From the NCBI RefSeq assembly GCF_014084125.1, contig NZ_CP048405.1, positions 1,426,001 through 1,490,000 on the forward strand: DNA of 64,000 nt, read 5' to 3'. Under the pieces are notes generated by a model. The model was not told the origin of the DNA and ran no database searches. It saw only the letters and a list, made by a program, of their open reading frames with translations. Positions within the stretch are counted from its first letter, which is position 1, and the number at the start of each line of letters is the position of its first letter. This stretch comes from Streptacidiphilus sp. PB12-B1b (GTDB lineage: Bacteria; Actinomycetota; Actinomycetes; Streptomycetales; Streptomycetaceae). Below, in pieces: positions 55,209 to 63,174 of this stretch. Both the position numbers and the translations under genes were made by a program.

Positions 55209-56279
55209 ATGCGCGCCCCGCCGGTCCGGACGCAGGCGGCGGCCCGCGTCCGGGCCCGGGCGGTCCGGGCGCGGGACTCGTTCGACCGGCACCGGGCCGA
55301 GGCCGAGCGGATGTTCCCGGTGCTGACCGAGGTGACGTCCCGTCTGCTGTCGGTCAATCTGCTGGACGCCGCCAGCCGGCTGGCCGCGCAGGTGTTCCTG
55401 ACCTCGGTGCCGCTGCTGTTCGCGGTCGCGGCCTTCGCCCCGACGGCCGTGCGCGACCAGCTGCTCAGCTCCCTGCGCTCGCTGTTCGGCCTCTCCGGCG
55501 GCTCCTCCCAGCAGTTGCAGATGGTGCTGGGTACCGGAGCGACGCACACCAAGGGGGAGGAGGAGCTGCGGCAGACCTCGGGGGCGGTCGGGGTGCTGAT
55601 GGCGCTGCTCTCGGCGACCAGTTGCAGCCGCGCCGTGGCCCGGGTGTGCGAGCGCGCCTGGCAGCTGCCCAAGTGCGGCACCCGGGTGGGCGCCTGGCGC
55701 TGGCTGGTGTGGGTGGCCTGCTGGGTGGCGATCCTGGTGTGCCAGGCGCCGCTGCGGGACGGCTTCGGCCTGGGCGAATGGCTGGGTCTGCCGCTGAGCT
55801 TCGTCACCGGCATCCTGGTGTGGTGGTGGACCCAGCACCTGCTGCTGGGCGGACGGGTGGCGTGGCTGCCGCTGCTGCCGGGCGCGGTGCTCGCCGGGGC
55901 CGCACTGTCGGCGATGGCGATCACCGCCCGGCTGTACATCCCGCGCGCGCTGAACCGGGCGCTGAGCGACTACGGCTCGCTGGGCCTGGTGCTGACGCTG
56001 CTGTCCTGGCTGATCGCCGTCTGCGCCGCCCTCACCCTGGCCTTCACCATCGGCGCGGTGCTGGCCGAGGGCCCGCCGCTCGACCGCTACCTGCACCCGC
56101 AGCCGCCGCAGCCGCCGCAGCCGCCGGAGCCGCCGGAACCGCACCCCGACGTCCCGCCCGACGCCCCGGACCCGGACAGTCCGGGCCCGACCAGCCCCGA
56201 CAGCCCGACCAGCCCCGACAGCCCGACCAGCCCCGACGACCCGCCGCGACCCGTCGATCCGCCCGGGAGGCCCGGATGA
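55209..56279 (+). CDS. YihY/BrkB-family membrane protein
   Basis: 356 aa. About six membrane helices after a basic N-terminus: LAAQVFLTSVPLLFAVAAFA, AVGVLMALLSATSCSRAVAR, LVWVACWVAILVCQ, FVTGILVWWWTQHLL, GLVLTLLSWLIAVCAALTL. It matches the YihY/UPF0761 fold, once called ribonuclease BN. The C-terminal 55 residues are Pro-rich, with a DNA tandem repeat (about 17-18 bp, three copies near 56190-56240) encoding SPTSPD units. ATG at 55209. Its stop overlaps the next start (ATGA at 56276), so the two are coupled. Confidence 0.87.
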   Translation: MRAPPVRTQAAARVRARAVRARDSFDRHRAEAERMFPVLTEVTSRLLSVNLLDAASRLAAQVFLTSVPLLFAVAAFAPTAVRDQLLSSLRSLFGLSGGSSQQLQMVLGTGATHTKGEEELRQTSGAVGVLMALLSATSCSRAVARVCERAWQLPKCGTRVGAWRWLVWVACWVAILVCQAPLRDGFGLGEWLGLPLSFVTGILVWWWTQHLLLGGRVAWLPLLPGAVLAGAALSAMAITARLYIPRALNRALSDYGSLGLVLTLLSWLIAVCAALTLAFTIGAVLAEGPPLDRYLHPQPPQPPQPPEPPEPHPDVPPDAPDPDSPGPTSPDSPTSPDSPTSPDDPPRPVDPPGRPG

Positions 56280-57643
56280 CCAGCAGCCCCGCCCCGACCC
56301 CCGAGCCGTCCGGCTCGCCAGGCCCCGAGGACCGCGCCGAGGACCGCGCCGAGCTGGTGCGGCTGATCAGGGCCGAGGTGGCCGCTGCCGCTGCCGCCGA
56401 GCGTCCGCCGCAGCCCCCGCCCCGGCACCGGCTGCGTTCGGCCTGCTCGGCGCTGCTGATCGTGGTGGCCTGCGTGCTCGCGCCGCTGAGCGTGGCCTCG
56501 GTGTGGCTGGCGGACATCGCGGGCAACACCGACCGTTATGTCGCCACGGTCGCGCCGCTGTCCGCCTCCGAGGCGGTGCGGGACGCGGTGGCCGCCCAGG
56601 CGGCGACGGCGGTGACGCAGCACCTGGACCTGGGCGACGTGCTGAAGCAGCTCGGGCCGTCGGACCAGCCGCTGATCGCCGCCGCCCTCGGCAAGCTCGG
56701 CGGCCCGCTGGACAGCGCCCTCGCCAGCCTGGTGCAGTCGCAGACCCGCAGTGTCATCGCCGGCGACTGGTTCCAGGGCTTCTGGCGCGAGTCCAACCGC
56801 CGCATCCACACCGAGGTGGTCAAGGCCCTCACCGGTCAGGGCGGCGGCGCGGTGCAGCTCACCGACGACGCGGTGGTGATCGACCTGGCGCCGGTGATCG
56901 ACCAGGTGAAGCAGCGGCTGGTGGACAACGGCATCAGCGTCGCCGCGAACATCCCGGAGATCCACACCGACATCACCGTGTTCAGCGCCGAGAACATCGG
57001 CAAGGCCCGCACCTGGTTCCGGCTGCTGCAGCTCGCCGGCGACTGGCTGCCGGTGGTCGCGGTGCTGCTCGCCGCCGCCGGGGTGCTGCTGGCCGGACGC
57101 CGCCGCCGGGCGCTGGTGGCGGCGGCCCTGGGCGTGGCCGGGGCGACGCTCGTGCTGGGCGCGGCGCTGGTGGTGTTCCGCAATGTCTACCTGGCCGATC
57201 TGCCCGCCGACATCTCGCAGCCGGCCGCCAACGACGTCTACAACACGCTGGTGCGGTTCCTGCGGGTGGAGGTGCGCACGGTCGTGGTGCTGGGCATCGC
57301 GGTGGCCCTCGGGGCGTGGCTCAGCGGGCCGGGGGAGCGGGCCGGGCAGGCGCGGACGGTCTGGAGCTCCGGTCTGGCCGCCACCCGCACCGCCGCCGGA
57401 CGCGCCGGGCTGCGCACCGGCCCGGTCGGGCCCTGGGTGCACCGGGCGCGGCCGTGGCTGACCTGGCTGGCGGTGCTGGCCGCCGCGCTGGCGCTGGCGC
57501 TGTGGTCCTACCCGACCCCCTGGGTGGTGGTCGGCCTGGCGCTGGGGCTGCTGTTCGCGCTGGCCGTGATCGAGTTTCTGGACGACCCCGGCGGCGGCCC
57601 GGCGGACGGCGCCGAGCCGCCCGCACTGCGGACTCATCCTTGA
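56276..57643 (+). CDS. Conserved integral membrane protein with large extracytoplasmic domain
   Basis: 455 aa. Acidic, Pro-rich N-terminus, TM1 (ACSALLIVVACVLAPLSVAS), about 220 extracellular residues (DRYVATVAPLSASEAVRDAV; FQGFWRESNRRIHTEVVKAL; LTDDAVVIDLAPVIDQVKQR), then about four TM helices (WLPVVAVLLAAAGVLLAG; ALGVAGATLVLGAALVVF; VVVLGIAVALGAWL; LTWLAVLAAALALALW). A widespread actinobacterial membrane protein of unknown role. It follows the BrkB gene with a 4-bp overlap and GGGAGG before its ATG, so they probably act together in the envelope (inference). Confidence 0.83.
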   Translation: MTSSPAPTPEPSGSPGPEDRAEDRAELVRLIRAEVAAAAAAERPPQPPPRHRLRSACSALLIVVACVLAPLSVASVWLADIAGNTDRYVATVAPLSASEAVRDAVAAQAATAVTQHLDLGDVLKQLGPSDQPLIAAALGKLGGPLDSALASLVQSQTRSVIAGDWFQGFWRESNRRIHTEVVKALTGQGGGAVQLTDDAVVIDLAPVIDQVKQRLVDNGISVAANIPEIHTDITVFSAENIGKARTWFRLLQLAGDWLPVVAVLLAAAGVLLAGRRRRALVAAALGVAGATLVLGAALVVFRNVYLADLPADISQPAANDVYNTLVRFLRVEVRTVVVLGIAVALGAWLSGPGERAGQARTVWSSGLAATRTAAGRAGLRTGPVGPWVHRARPWLTWLAVLAAALALALWSYPTPWVVVGLALGLLFALAVIEFLDDPGGGPADGAEPPALRTHP

Positions 57644-57700
57644 CGGCGCCGAACCGCGCGTGAGTCACTCGTCGCGTCCGTGGCGGAAAGGGAGCAGGCA

Positions 57701-58285
57701 GTGGCGTACGAGTGGCGTCGGACTTTTCTGATCCTGCACGGGGTGGAGAACCGGCGCCCGGCCGAGCACTGGCAGTGCTGGCTGGCCGGGGAGCTGCGCT
57801 CGCGCGGGGAGCAGGTGTTCTACCCCCAGCTGCCCGATCCTGACGCTCCGTCACTCGACGCCTGGCTCGAAGTGGTCGAGGCGGAGCTGCGGTTGGCGCG
57901 GGGCGAGCGGGTGGTGGTCTGCCACAGCCTGTCCTCGGTGCTGTGGATGCAGCGGGCCGCCAGGCGGCCGGACGCGCCGCCGGTGGACCGGCTGCTGCTG
58001 GTGTGCCCGCCGGGGCCGGGCGTGTTCGGGTGGCAGGCCGTCGCCGGGTTCGACCCCTCCGGCCTGGAGCTGGGCTCGCTGCAACTCGCCGCGTCGGCGC
58101 GCCTGGTGTGCACCGACAACGACCCGTACTGCCCCGAGCCCGCGGCCGAGGTCTATGCCCGGCCGCTGGGCTGCGCGGTGACGGTGGTGCCCGGCGGCGG
58201 CCACCTCTCCGCCGCCGAGGGCTACGGGCCGTGGCCGGCCGTCCTCGACTGGTGCCTCAACGGGACGGTGGCCGAAGCCTGGTGA
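57701..58285 (+). CDS. RBBP9/YdeN-type alpha/beta hydrolase
   Basis: 194 aa. Catalytic triad visible: nucleophile Ser in VVVCHSLSSVLWM, Asp in LVCTDNDPYCPE, His in VPGGGHLSAAEGYG. FLILHGVENRRPAEHWQCWL at the N-terminus is the family oxyanion region. Small soluble serine hydrolase, substrate unknown. The GTG at 57701 follows GGGAGCAGG; a longer frame from 57680 lacks an RBS. Confidence 0.9.
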   Translation: MAYEWRRTFLILHGVENRRPAEHWQCWLAGELRSRGEQVFYPQLPDPDAPSLDAWLEVVEAELRLARGERVVVCHSLSSVLWMQRAARRPDAPPVDRLLLVCPPGPGVFGWQAVAGFDPSGLELGSLQLAASARLVCTDNDPYCPEPAAEVYARPLGCAVTVVPGGGHLSAAEGYGPWPAVLDWCLNGTVAEAW

Positions 58286-58292
58286 CGAATCG

Positions 58293-58970
58293 TCAGGAAC
58301 GCGCTGCGCGGGCCCGGTCGGCGCCGCAGCCCGGGATGCCGGTCTGCACCAGCGAGTCGTCCGCCGGGCGGAAGTCCAGCGGCTGCGCGGCCGGGCGGAA
58401 CCCGGCCAGCACCACCGCCAGGTAGCGCCGCCAGACCTCCGGGGCGGGGGCGGCGGTGTCGTCGATCAGGCTGCGCAGCGCCACCACGCACAGGTAGACG
58501 TCGGTCAGGGTGAGGTCCTCGCGGACCTCGCCCGCCTGCTTGGCCCGCTCCAGCAGCTGCCCGACCGTCGTCCACAGCTCCTCGCGGCGCGGGTCGGCGC
58601 CGGGCAGTTTGGCCTGCCACAGCCGGGAGAGGCCGCCGTGGTGCGCGGACATCACCGTGCCGGTGAACCACAGGTACGCCTCCAGGCCGCCGCCCTGCTC
58701 CTCGGCCAGGACCTGCCGGGCGTAGCCGAGGATCTTCTCCATCAGCGCGTCGTTCAGCGCCTGGATCAGCGCCTCCTTGGTGGGGAAGCGCCGGTACAGC
58801 GTGCCCATGCCGACCCCGGCCCGGCGGGCGATCTCCTCGACGCCCGCCTCCGTGCCGTGCTCGGCGAAGACCTCCCAGGCGGCCCGGAGCAGCCGCTCCC
58901 GGTTCTCCGCCGCGTCCCGGCGCAGCGTACGGGTGCCGGTGGTCGCGGTCTGCTCCGGGCTGTCGGTCAT
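58293..58970 (-). CDS. TetR/AcrR family regulator, repressor of adjacent MFS pump
   Basis: 225 aa. HTH at about residues 17-65 (RERLLRAAWEVFAEHGTEAG; IARRAGVGMGTLYRRFPTKE), then a C-terminal ligand domain. Its ATG overlaps the MFS stop (ATGA, 58967-58970), so it is translated from the MFS transcript; this forms a feedback unit. Twin palindromes upstream of the MFS gene are the likely operators. Ligand probably a substrate of the pump. Confidence 0.92.
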   Translation of the reverse strand: MTDSPEQTATTGTRTLRRDAAENRERLLRAAWEVFAEHGTEAGVEEIARRAGVGMGTLYRRFPTKEALIQALNDALMEKILGYARQVLAEEQGGGLEAYLWFTGTVMSAHHGGLSRLWQAKLPGADPRREELWTTVGQLLERAKQAGEVREDLTLTDVYLCVVALRSLIDDTAAPAPEVWRRYLAVVLAGFRPAAQPLDFRPADDSLVQTGIPGCGADRARAARS

Positions 58971-60433
58971 ACGGCGTTCGCTTCCTCACCCTCGGGCGCC
59001 AGGTCCTCGGGCACCCGCTGCTCCGTCACGGTCAGGCCGCCGCCGCCCCTGCGGACGGCGGGGATGATCATCGCCGCGGCGGCTGCCAGCACCGCCGATC
59101 CGGCCAGCAGCCAGAAGGTGGTGGTGTAGCCCGACTCCTTGGGGAACGGGTGCGCCGCGGTGACGCCTGAGGCCAGGATACTGGCCGCGATGCCGCTGCC
59201 GATCGCGCCGCCGATGGTGCGGATGTTGGCGTTCATGCCGCTGGCCACGCCGGTCTGCGAGGGCGAGACGGCCTCGACCACGATCGAGGACATCGAGGAG
59301 AAGGCCAGGCCCATGCCGACGCCCATCAGGCTGGAGGCGGTGTAGATCTCCCAGGAGCGGTTGTCGGCGAGGCCGAGCATCACGAACGGGACGATGGTGA
59401 AGAGGCTTCCGGCGACCAGGACCGTCTTGGAGCCGAAGCGGGCCGAGAGCGGGCCGCTGAGGACGCCGAAGACGAACATGCCGATGGTCATCGGCAGCAT
59501 GTAGACGCCGGACTGGGTGATGCTGGCGCCGAAGCCGTAGCCGGCCAGTTTCTCCGGGGTCTGCACCAGCTGCGGCAGGAAGGTCATGACGGTGTACATC
59601 ACCACGCCGAAGAGCAGCGCCACCAGGTTGGAGGTCCACACGGCGGGGATGCGCATCATCCGCATGTCGATCAGCGGCGCGTCCGAGCGCAGCTCCACCA
59701 GGATCCACAGCGCGGCGCAGACGACGGTGGCGACGAAGAGGCCGATGATCCGGGCCGAGCCCCAGCCCCAGGTGGGGCCCTCGCTGACGGCCAGCAGCAG
59801 GGCGACCAGCCAGCCGGAGAGCAGCAGTGCCGCGCCCCAGCTGATCCGGCCCGGGGTGCGCACGGGGGATTCGGGGACGAACAGGAAGGTGGCGACGGTG
59901 GCGATGGCGGTCATGGCCATCGGGATCCAGAACAGCCAGTGGTAGTTGAGGTTGTCCACGATGGGTCCGGCCAGCAGCAGGCCGAGGCCGCCGCCGACGG
60001 CGGTGAGGGCGGCGGTGATGCCCACGGCTCCGCGCACCCGCTCGGCCGGGAACTCGTCCCGGATGATGCCGAAGGAGATCGGCAGCACGCCGCCGCCGAG
60101 CCCCTGGATCACCCGGGCGACGATCATCAGCGGCATCGCGTGGGCCAGGCCCGCCAGCGCCGAGCCCACGGTCAGCGCCAGCAGGGTGACGATGAGCATG
60201 CGCTCCTTGCCGACCATGTCGCCTATGCGCCCGAGGATCGGCGTGGCGACGGAGGCGGACAGCAGGTACCCGGTCATCAGCCAGGTCACGTTGTCCTGGC
60301 TGGTGTGCAGGGCCTGCATCAGGGTCGGCAGCACCGGGATGACCATCGACTGCAGCAGGGCGTAGGCCGACACTCCGAGGAGCAGGACGGCGAAGGTGAC
60401 GTTGTAGTGCGGACGGGTGCCTGTTCGGGCCAT
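58967..60433 (-). CDS. MFS drug:H+ antiporter (DHA2 family, 14 TM)
   Basis: 488 aa with 14 hydrophobic segments. DHA2 motifs: NVTWLMTGYLLSASVATPIL, LGRIGDMVGKERMLIVTLLA (motif A), ARVIQGLGGGVLPISFGIIR (motif B) and LTAVGGGLGLLLAGPIVDNL (motif C). Probably exports drugs or hydrophobic compounds. ATG at 60433 preceded by GGAGAA. First gene of an operon with its TetR repressor. Substrate not predictable. Confidence 0.92.
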   Translation of the reverse strand: MARTGTRPHYNVTFAVLLLGVSAYALLQSMVIPVLPTLMQALHTSQDNVTWLMTGYLLSASVATPILGRIGDMVGKERMLIVTLLALTVGSALAGLAHAMPLMIVARVIQGLGGGVLPISFGIIRDEFPAERVRGAVGITAALTAVGGGLGLLLAGPIVDNLNYHWLFWIPMAMTAIATVATFLFVPESPVRTPGRISWGAALLLSGWLVALLLAVSEGPTWGWGSARIIGLFVATVVCAALWILVELRSDAPLIDMRMMRIPAVWTSNLVALLFGVVMYTVMTFLPQLVQTPEKLAGYGFGASITQSGVYMLPMTIGMFVFGVLSGPLSARFGSKTVLVAGSLFTIVPFVMLGLADNRSWEIYTASSLMGVGMGLAFSSMSSIVVEAVSPSQTGVASGMNANIRTIGGAIGSGIAASILASGVTAAHPFPKESGYTTTFWLLAGSAVLAAAAAMIIPAVRRGGGGLTVTEQRVPEDLAPEGEEANAV

Positions 60434-60462
60434 GAGGTAGTGATCCCACTGGAGAAGTTAAC

Positions 60463-60515
60463 CGGAGATTCGACTCCGCATGGCTACGCTAACATAAGCG
60501 GAGAATAAGCTCCGC
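60463..60515 (-). promoter_or_regulatory. Twin TetR operators upstream of MFS/tetR operon
   Basis: Two copies of CGGAG-N6-CTCCG, at 60463-60478 and 60499-60514 (the second extends to GCGGAG/CTCCGC). Each is followed by CATGG, so CTCCGCATGG recurs 36 bp apart. They sit 30-80 bp upstream of the MFS start, typical of TetR-operated efflux promoters. Confidence 0.75.
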
Positions 60516-60592
60516 ATGGTTTCCGGCCATGGCGGCTGTGACCTTCGGCACCCTCGCAGCGTCCACTCGCAGCCGCCTCGGGAAACGCCAAA

Positions 60593-60635
60593 GGCCGCCG
60601 GGGAGAAGGAAGTTGAACTACCGTCCCCGGCGGCC
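60593..60635 (-). terminator. Hairpin terminator of the flavin monooxygenase operon
   Basis: GGCCGCCGGGGA (60593-60604) and TCCCCGGCGGCC (60624-60635), a perfect 12-bp stem with a 19-nt loop, immediately after the LLM gene stop at 60647 (minus strand). Confidence 0.75.
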
Positions 60636-60646
60636 CCGGGCCGTGC

Positions 60647-61780
60647 TCAGCTGCGCCGCGACCACTCCTCGGCAAGCAGCTCGTACGAGCGCACCCGGTC
60701 GGCGTGGTCATGGGTGATGGTGGTGACCACCAGCTCGTCCGCGCCGGTGGCGTCCCGCAGCAGCTCCAGCTGGTCGGCCACCTGCCGGGCGGTGCCGACG
60801 AACTGGGTGTCCACCCGGTCTGCCACCAGCGCCCGGTCCTCGTCCGACCACGGCAGCGCCCGGGCCTCCTCCGGGGTGGGGAACGGGATCGCGCCCTCGC
60901 CGGTGCGGATGCTGCGCACCCACGGGCCGTAGCCGGCGGCCAGCTCCCGCGCCGCCGCCTCGCTGTCGCCGACCACGACGTCCGCCGAGACCGTCACATA
61001 GGGCCGGTCCAGCACCGCCGAGGGGCGGAACGCCGCCCGGTAGCCCTCCGCGGCCTCCAGCACCGTGCCCGGGCTGACGTGGTAGTTGGCGGCGAAGCGC
61101 AGCCCGTTGGCGCCCGCGACCTCGGCGCTCTGCCCGCCGCTGCTGCCCAGGATCCACACCTGCAGATCCGCGCCCTCGCCGGGGACGATGTGCGCCTGCG
61201 CGCCGTTGGCCGCCCGGAACTCGCCGCGCAGCAGCGCCAGGATGTCGCCGACCTGCTCGGCGTAGTCCTGCGCCTGCGCGCCCGGCAGCAGCAGCAACTG
61301 CTTGTGCAGGGCGAAGCGCGGCGAGGCGAGCAGCCCGGCGAAGGAGAACGGCGGCGGGATGAGCAGCCCGTTCGGGGCCCGGCCGTCCACCACGCCGGTC
61401 GCGCCCACCAGCGCCGGCTCGCGCACCGAGGCGGGCGGCCGCCCGCCGGAGCGGCCCAGCCCCAGATCGATCCGGCCCGGGTGCAGGGCCTCGATCAGCC
61501 CGAACTCCTCCACCGTGGACAGGGCGGTGCGGTGGCCCAGCTGGACCGCGCCGGAGCCGATCCGGATGGTCGAGGTCGCGGCGGCGGTCAGCGCCAGCAG
61601 CACCGCCGGGGAGGTCCCGGCGACGCCGGGGTTGAGGTGGTGCTCGGCGAACCAGTAGCGGGTGTATCCCAGCCGCTCGGCCCGCTGGGCCAGGTCGACG
61701 CTGTTGCGCAGGGCCTGGGCGGCGTTCGATCCCGAGGAGATCGGGACCAGGTCGAGCACGGCGAGCGGGGTGCTGCTCAT
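60647..61780 (-). CDS. LLM-class flavin-dependent oxidoreductase (luciferase-like)
   Basis: 377 aa. Bacterial-luciferase-like TIM barrel: LGYTRYWFAEHHLNPGVAGT, IRIGSGAVQLGHRTALSTVE, ALHPGRIDLGLGRSGGR and VWILGSSGGQSAEVAGANGL, with VGTARQVADQLELL near the end. Probably FMN-linked, alkanal/monooxygenase-like (MsnO8 type); substrate unknown. ATG at 61780 overlaps the preceding monooxygenase TGA by four bases, so translation is coupled. Last gene of the operon. Confidence 0.9.
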   Translation of the reverse strand: MSSTPLAVLDLVPISSGSNAAQALRNSVDLAQRAERLGYTRYWFAEHHLNPGVAGTSPAVLLALTAAATSTIRIGSGAVQLGHRTALSTVEEFGLIEALHPGRIDLGLGRSGGRPPASVREPALVGATGVVDGRAPNGLLIPPPFSFAGLLASPRFALHKQLLLLPGAQAQDYAEQVGDILALLRGEFRAANGAQAHIVPGEGADLQVWILGSSGGQSAEVAGANGLRFAANYHVSPGTVLEAAEGYRAAFRPSAVLDRPYVTVSADVVVGDSEAAARELAAGYGPWVRSIRTGEGAIPFPTPEEARALPWSDEDRALVADRVDTQFVGTARQVADQLELLRDATGADELVVTTITHDHADRVRSYELLAEEWSRRS

Positions 61781-63153
61781 CGTCCGTTCTCCTTGGCGTC
61801 GTCGGTGTCGGCGGGCGCGTCCAGGCCCAGGTGGTCGCGGAGCGTCGTGCCCTGGTACTCGGAGCGGAACACGCCGCGCTCCTGGAGCAGCGGCACGACC
61901 CTGTCGGCGAACTCGTCCAGGCCGGTCGGGGTGATGTGCGGGACCAGGATGAAGCCGTCGCTGGCGTCCTCCTGCACGAAGCGGTTGATGGTCTCGGCGA
62001 CCACGGCCGGGGTGCCGACGAACGACTGCCGGCCGGTGACCTCGACGATGAGCTCGCGGATGGAGAGCTTCTCGGCCCGGGCGCGCTCGCGCCACTGCCG
62101 CGCGGTGGCGATCGGATCGCCGAACATCCGCACACTGGCCCGGCCGCGGGCGATGGTGTGCTCGCCCACCAGCGGGTCGATCTCCGGCAGCGGACCGTCC
62201 GGGTCGTAGTCGGACAGGTCCCGGTTCCACAACTGCTCCAGGTACCGGATCGCGGTCTGCCCGCTGACCTGCTGCAACCGGACCTCGCGGGCCAGCTCGG
62301 CGGCGTCCTCGGCGGTGTCGCCGAGGACGAAGGTCGCCGCCGGGAGGATCAGCAGCTGGTCGTGGCGGCGGCCGTGCCGGGCCAGCCGGCCCTTGACGTC
62401 GGCGTAGAACGCCTGCCCGGCGTCCAGGGTGCTGTGCCGGCTGAAGATGGCGTCGGCGGTGGCGGCGGCGAACTCCCGCCCCTCGTCCGAGTCCCCGGCC
62501 TGGAAGATCACCGGACGCCCCTGCGGGCTGCGCGGGACGTTGAACTGCCCGGCGATGTCGAAGTGCTGGTCCCGGTGGGCGAACGAACCGGCCAGCGGAT
62601 CGGCCAGGAAGGTCCCGGACTCCTTGTCGGCGACGATCTCGCCGCCCTGCCAGGAGTCGAACAACTCCCAGGCGGTGCGCAGGAACCGGTCGGCGCGCGA
62701 GTAGCGGTCCTGCTGCTCCAGGAAGCCGCCCCGGCGGAAGTTCTCCCCGGTGAAGGCGTCCCAGGAGGTGACCACGTTCCAGGCGGCCCGCCCGGCCGAG
62801 AGGTGGTCCAGGCTGGCGAACTGCCGGGCCACCTCGTAGGGCTCGTTGAAGGTCGAGTTGATGGTGCCGGTCAGGCCCAGGCGTTCGGTGACGGCCGCCA
62901 GCGCGGCCAGCACGGTGAAGGTGTCCGGGCGGCCGACGACGTCCAAGTCGTAGATCTGGCCGCCCTGTTCGCGCAGCCGCAGCCCCTCGGCGAGGAACAG
63001 GAAGTCGAACTTGGCGCGCTCGGCGGTCCGCGCGAAGTGCGCGAAGGACGCGAACTCGATGTGGCTCCCGGCCCGCGGGTCGCTCCACACGGTGGTGTTG
63101 TTGACGCCCGGGAAGTGCGCGGCGAGGTGGATCTGCTTGACGGGCTTGCTCAT
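61777..63153 (-). CDS. NtaA/DmoA-family FMN-dependent monooxygenase
   Basis: 458 aa. The NtaA/SnaA/DszA branch of the LLM class: IHLAAHFPGVNNTTVWSDPR, FDFLFLAEGLRLREQGG, GLTGTINSTFNEPYEVARQF, SAGRAAWNVVTSWDAFTGEN and GRPVIFQAGDSDEGREFAAA. Such enzymes use reduced FMN from a partner reductase to oxidise organosulfur, nitrilotriacetate-like or other xenobiotic compounds. The ATG at 63153 is 21 bp after the upstream LLM gene. No flavin reductase gene is seen inside the window. Confidence 0.92.
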   Translation of the reverse strand: MSKPVKQIHLAAHFPGVNNTTVWSDPRAGSHIEFASFAHFARTAERAKFDFLFLAEGLRLREQGGQIYDLDVVGRPDTFTVLAALAAVTERLGLTGTINSTFNEPYEVARQFASLDHLSAGRAAWNVVTSWDAFTGENFRRGGFLEQQDRYSRADRFLRTAWELFDSWQGGEIVADKESGTFLADPLAGSFAHRDQHFDIAGQFNVPRSPQGRPVIFQAGDSDEGREFAAATADAIFSRHSTLDAGQAFYADVKGRLARHGRRHDQLLILPAATFVLGDTAEDAAELAREVRLQQVSGQTAIRYLEQLWNRDLSDYDPDGPLPEIDPLVGEHTIARGRASVRMFGDPIATARQWRERARAEKLSIRELIVEVTGRQSFVGTPAVVAETINRFVQEDASDGFILVPHITPTGLDEFADRVVPLLQERGVFRSEYQGTTLRDHLGLDAPADTDDAKENGR

Positions 63154-63174
63154 GGACGGACGGTCCTTCCGGGC

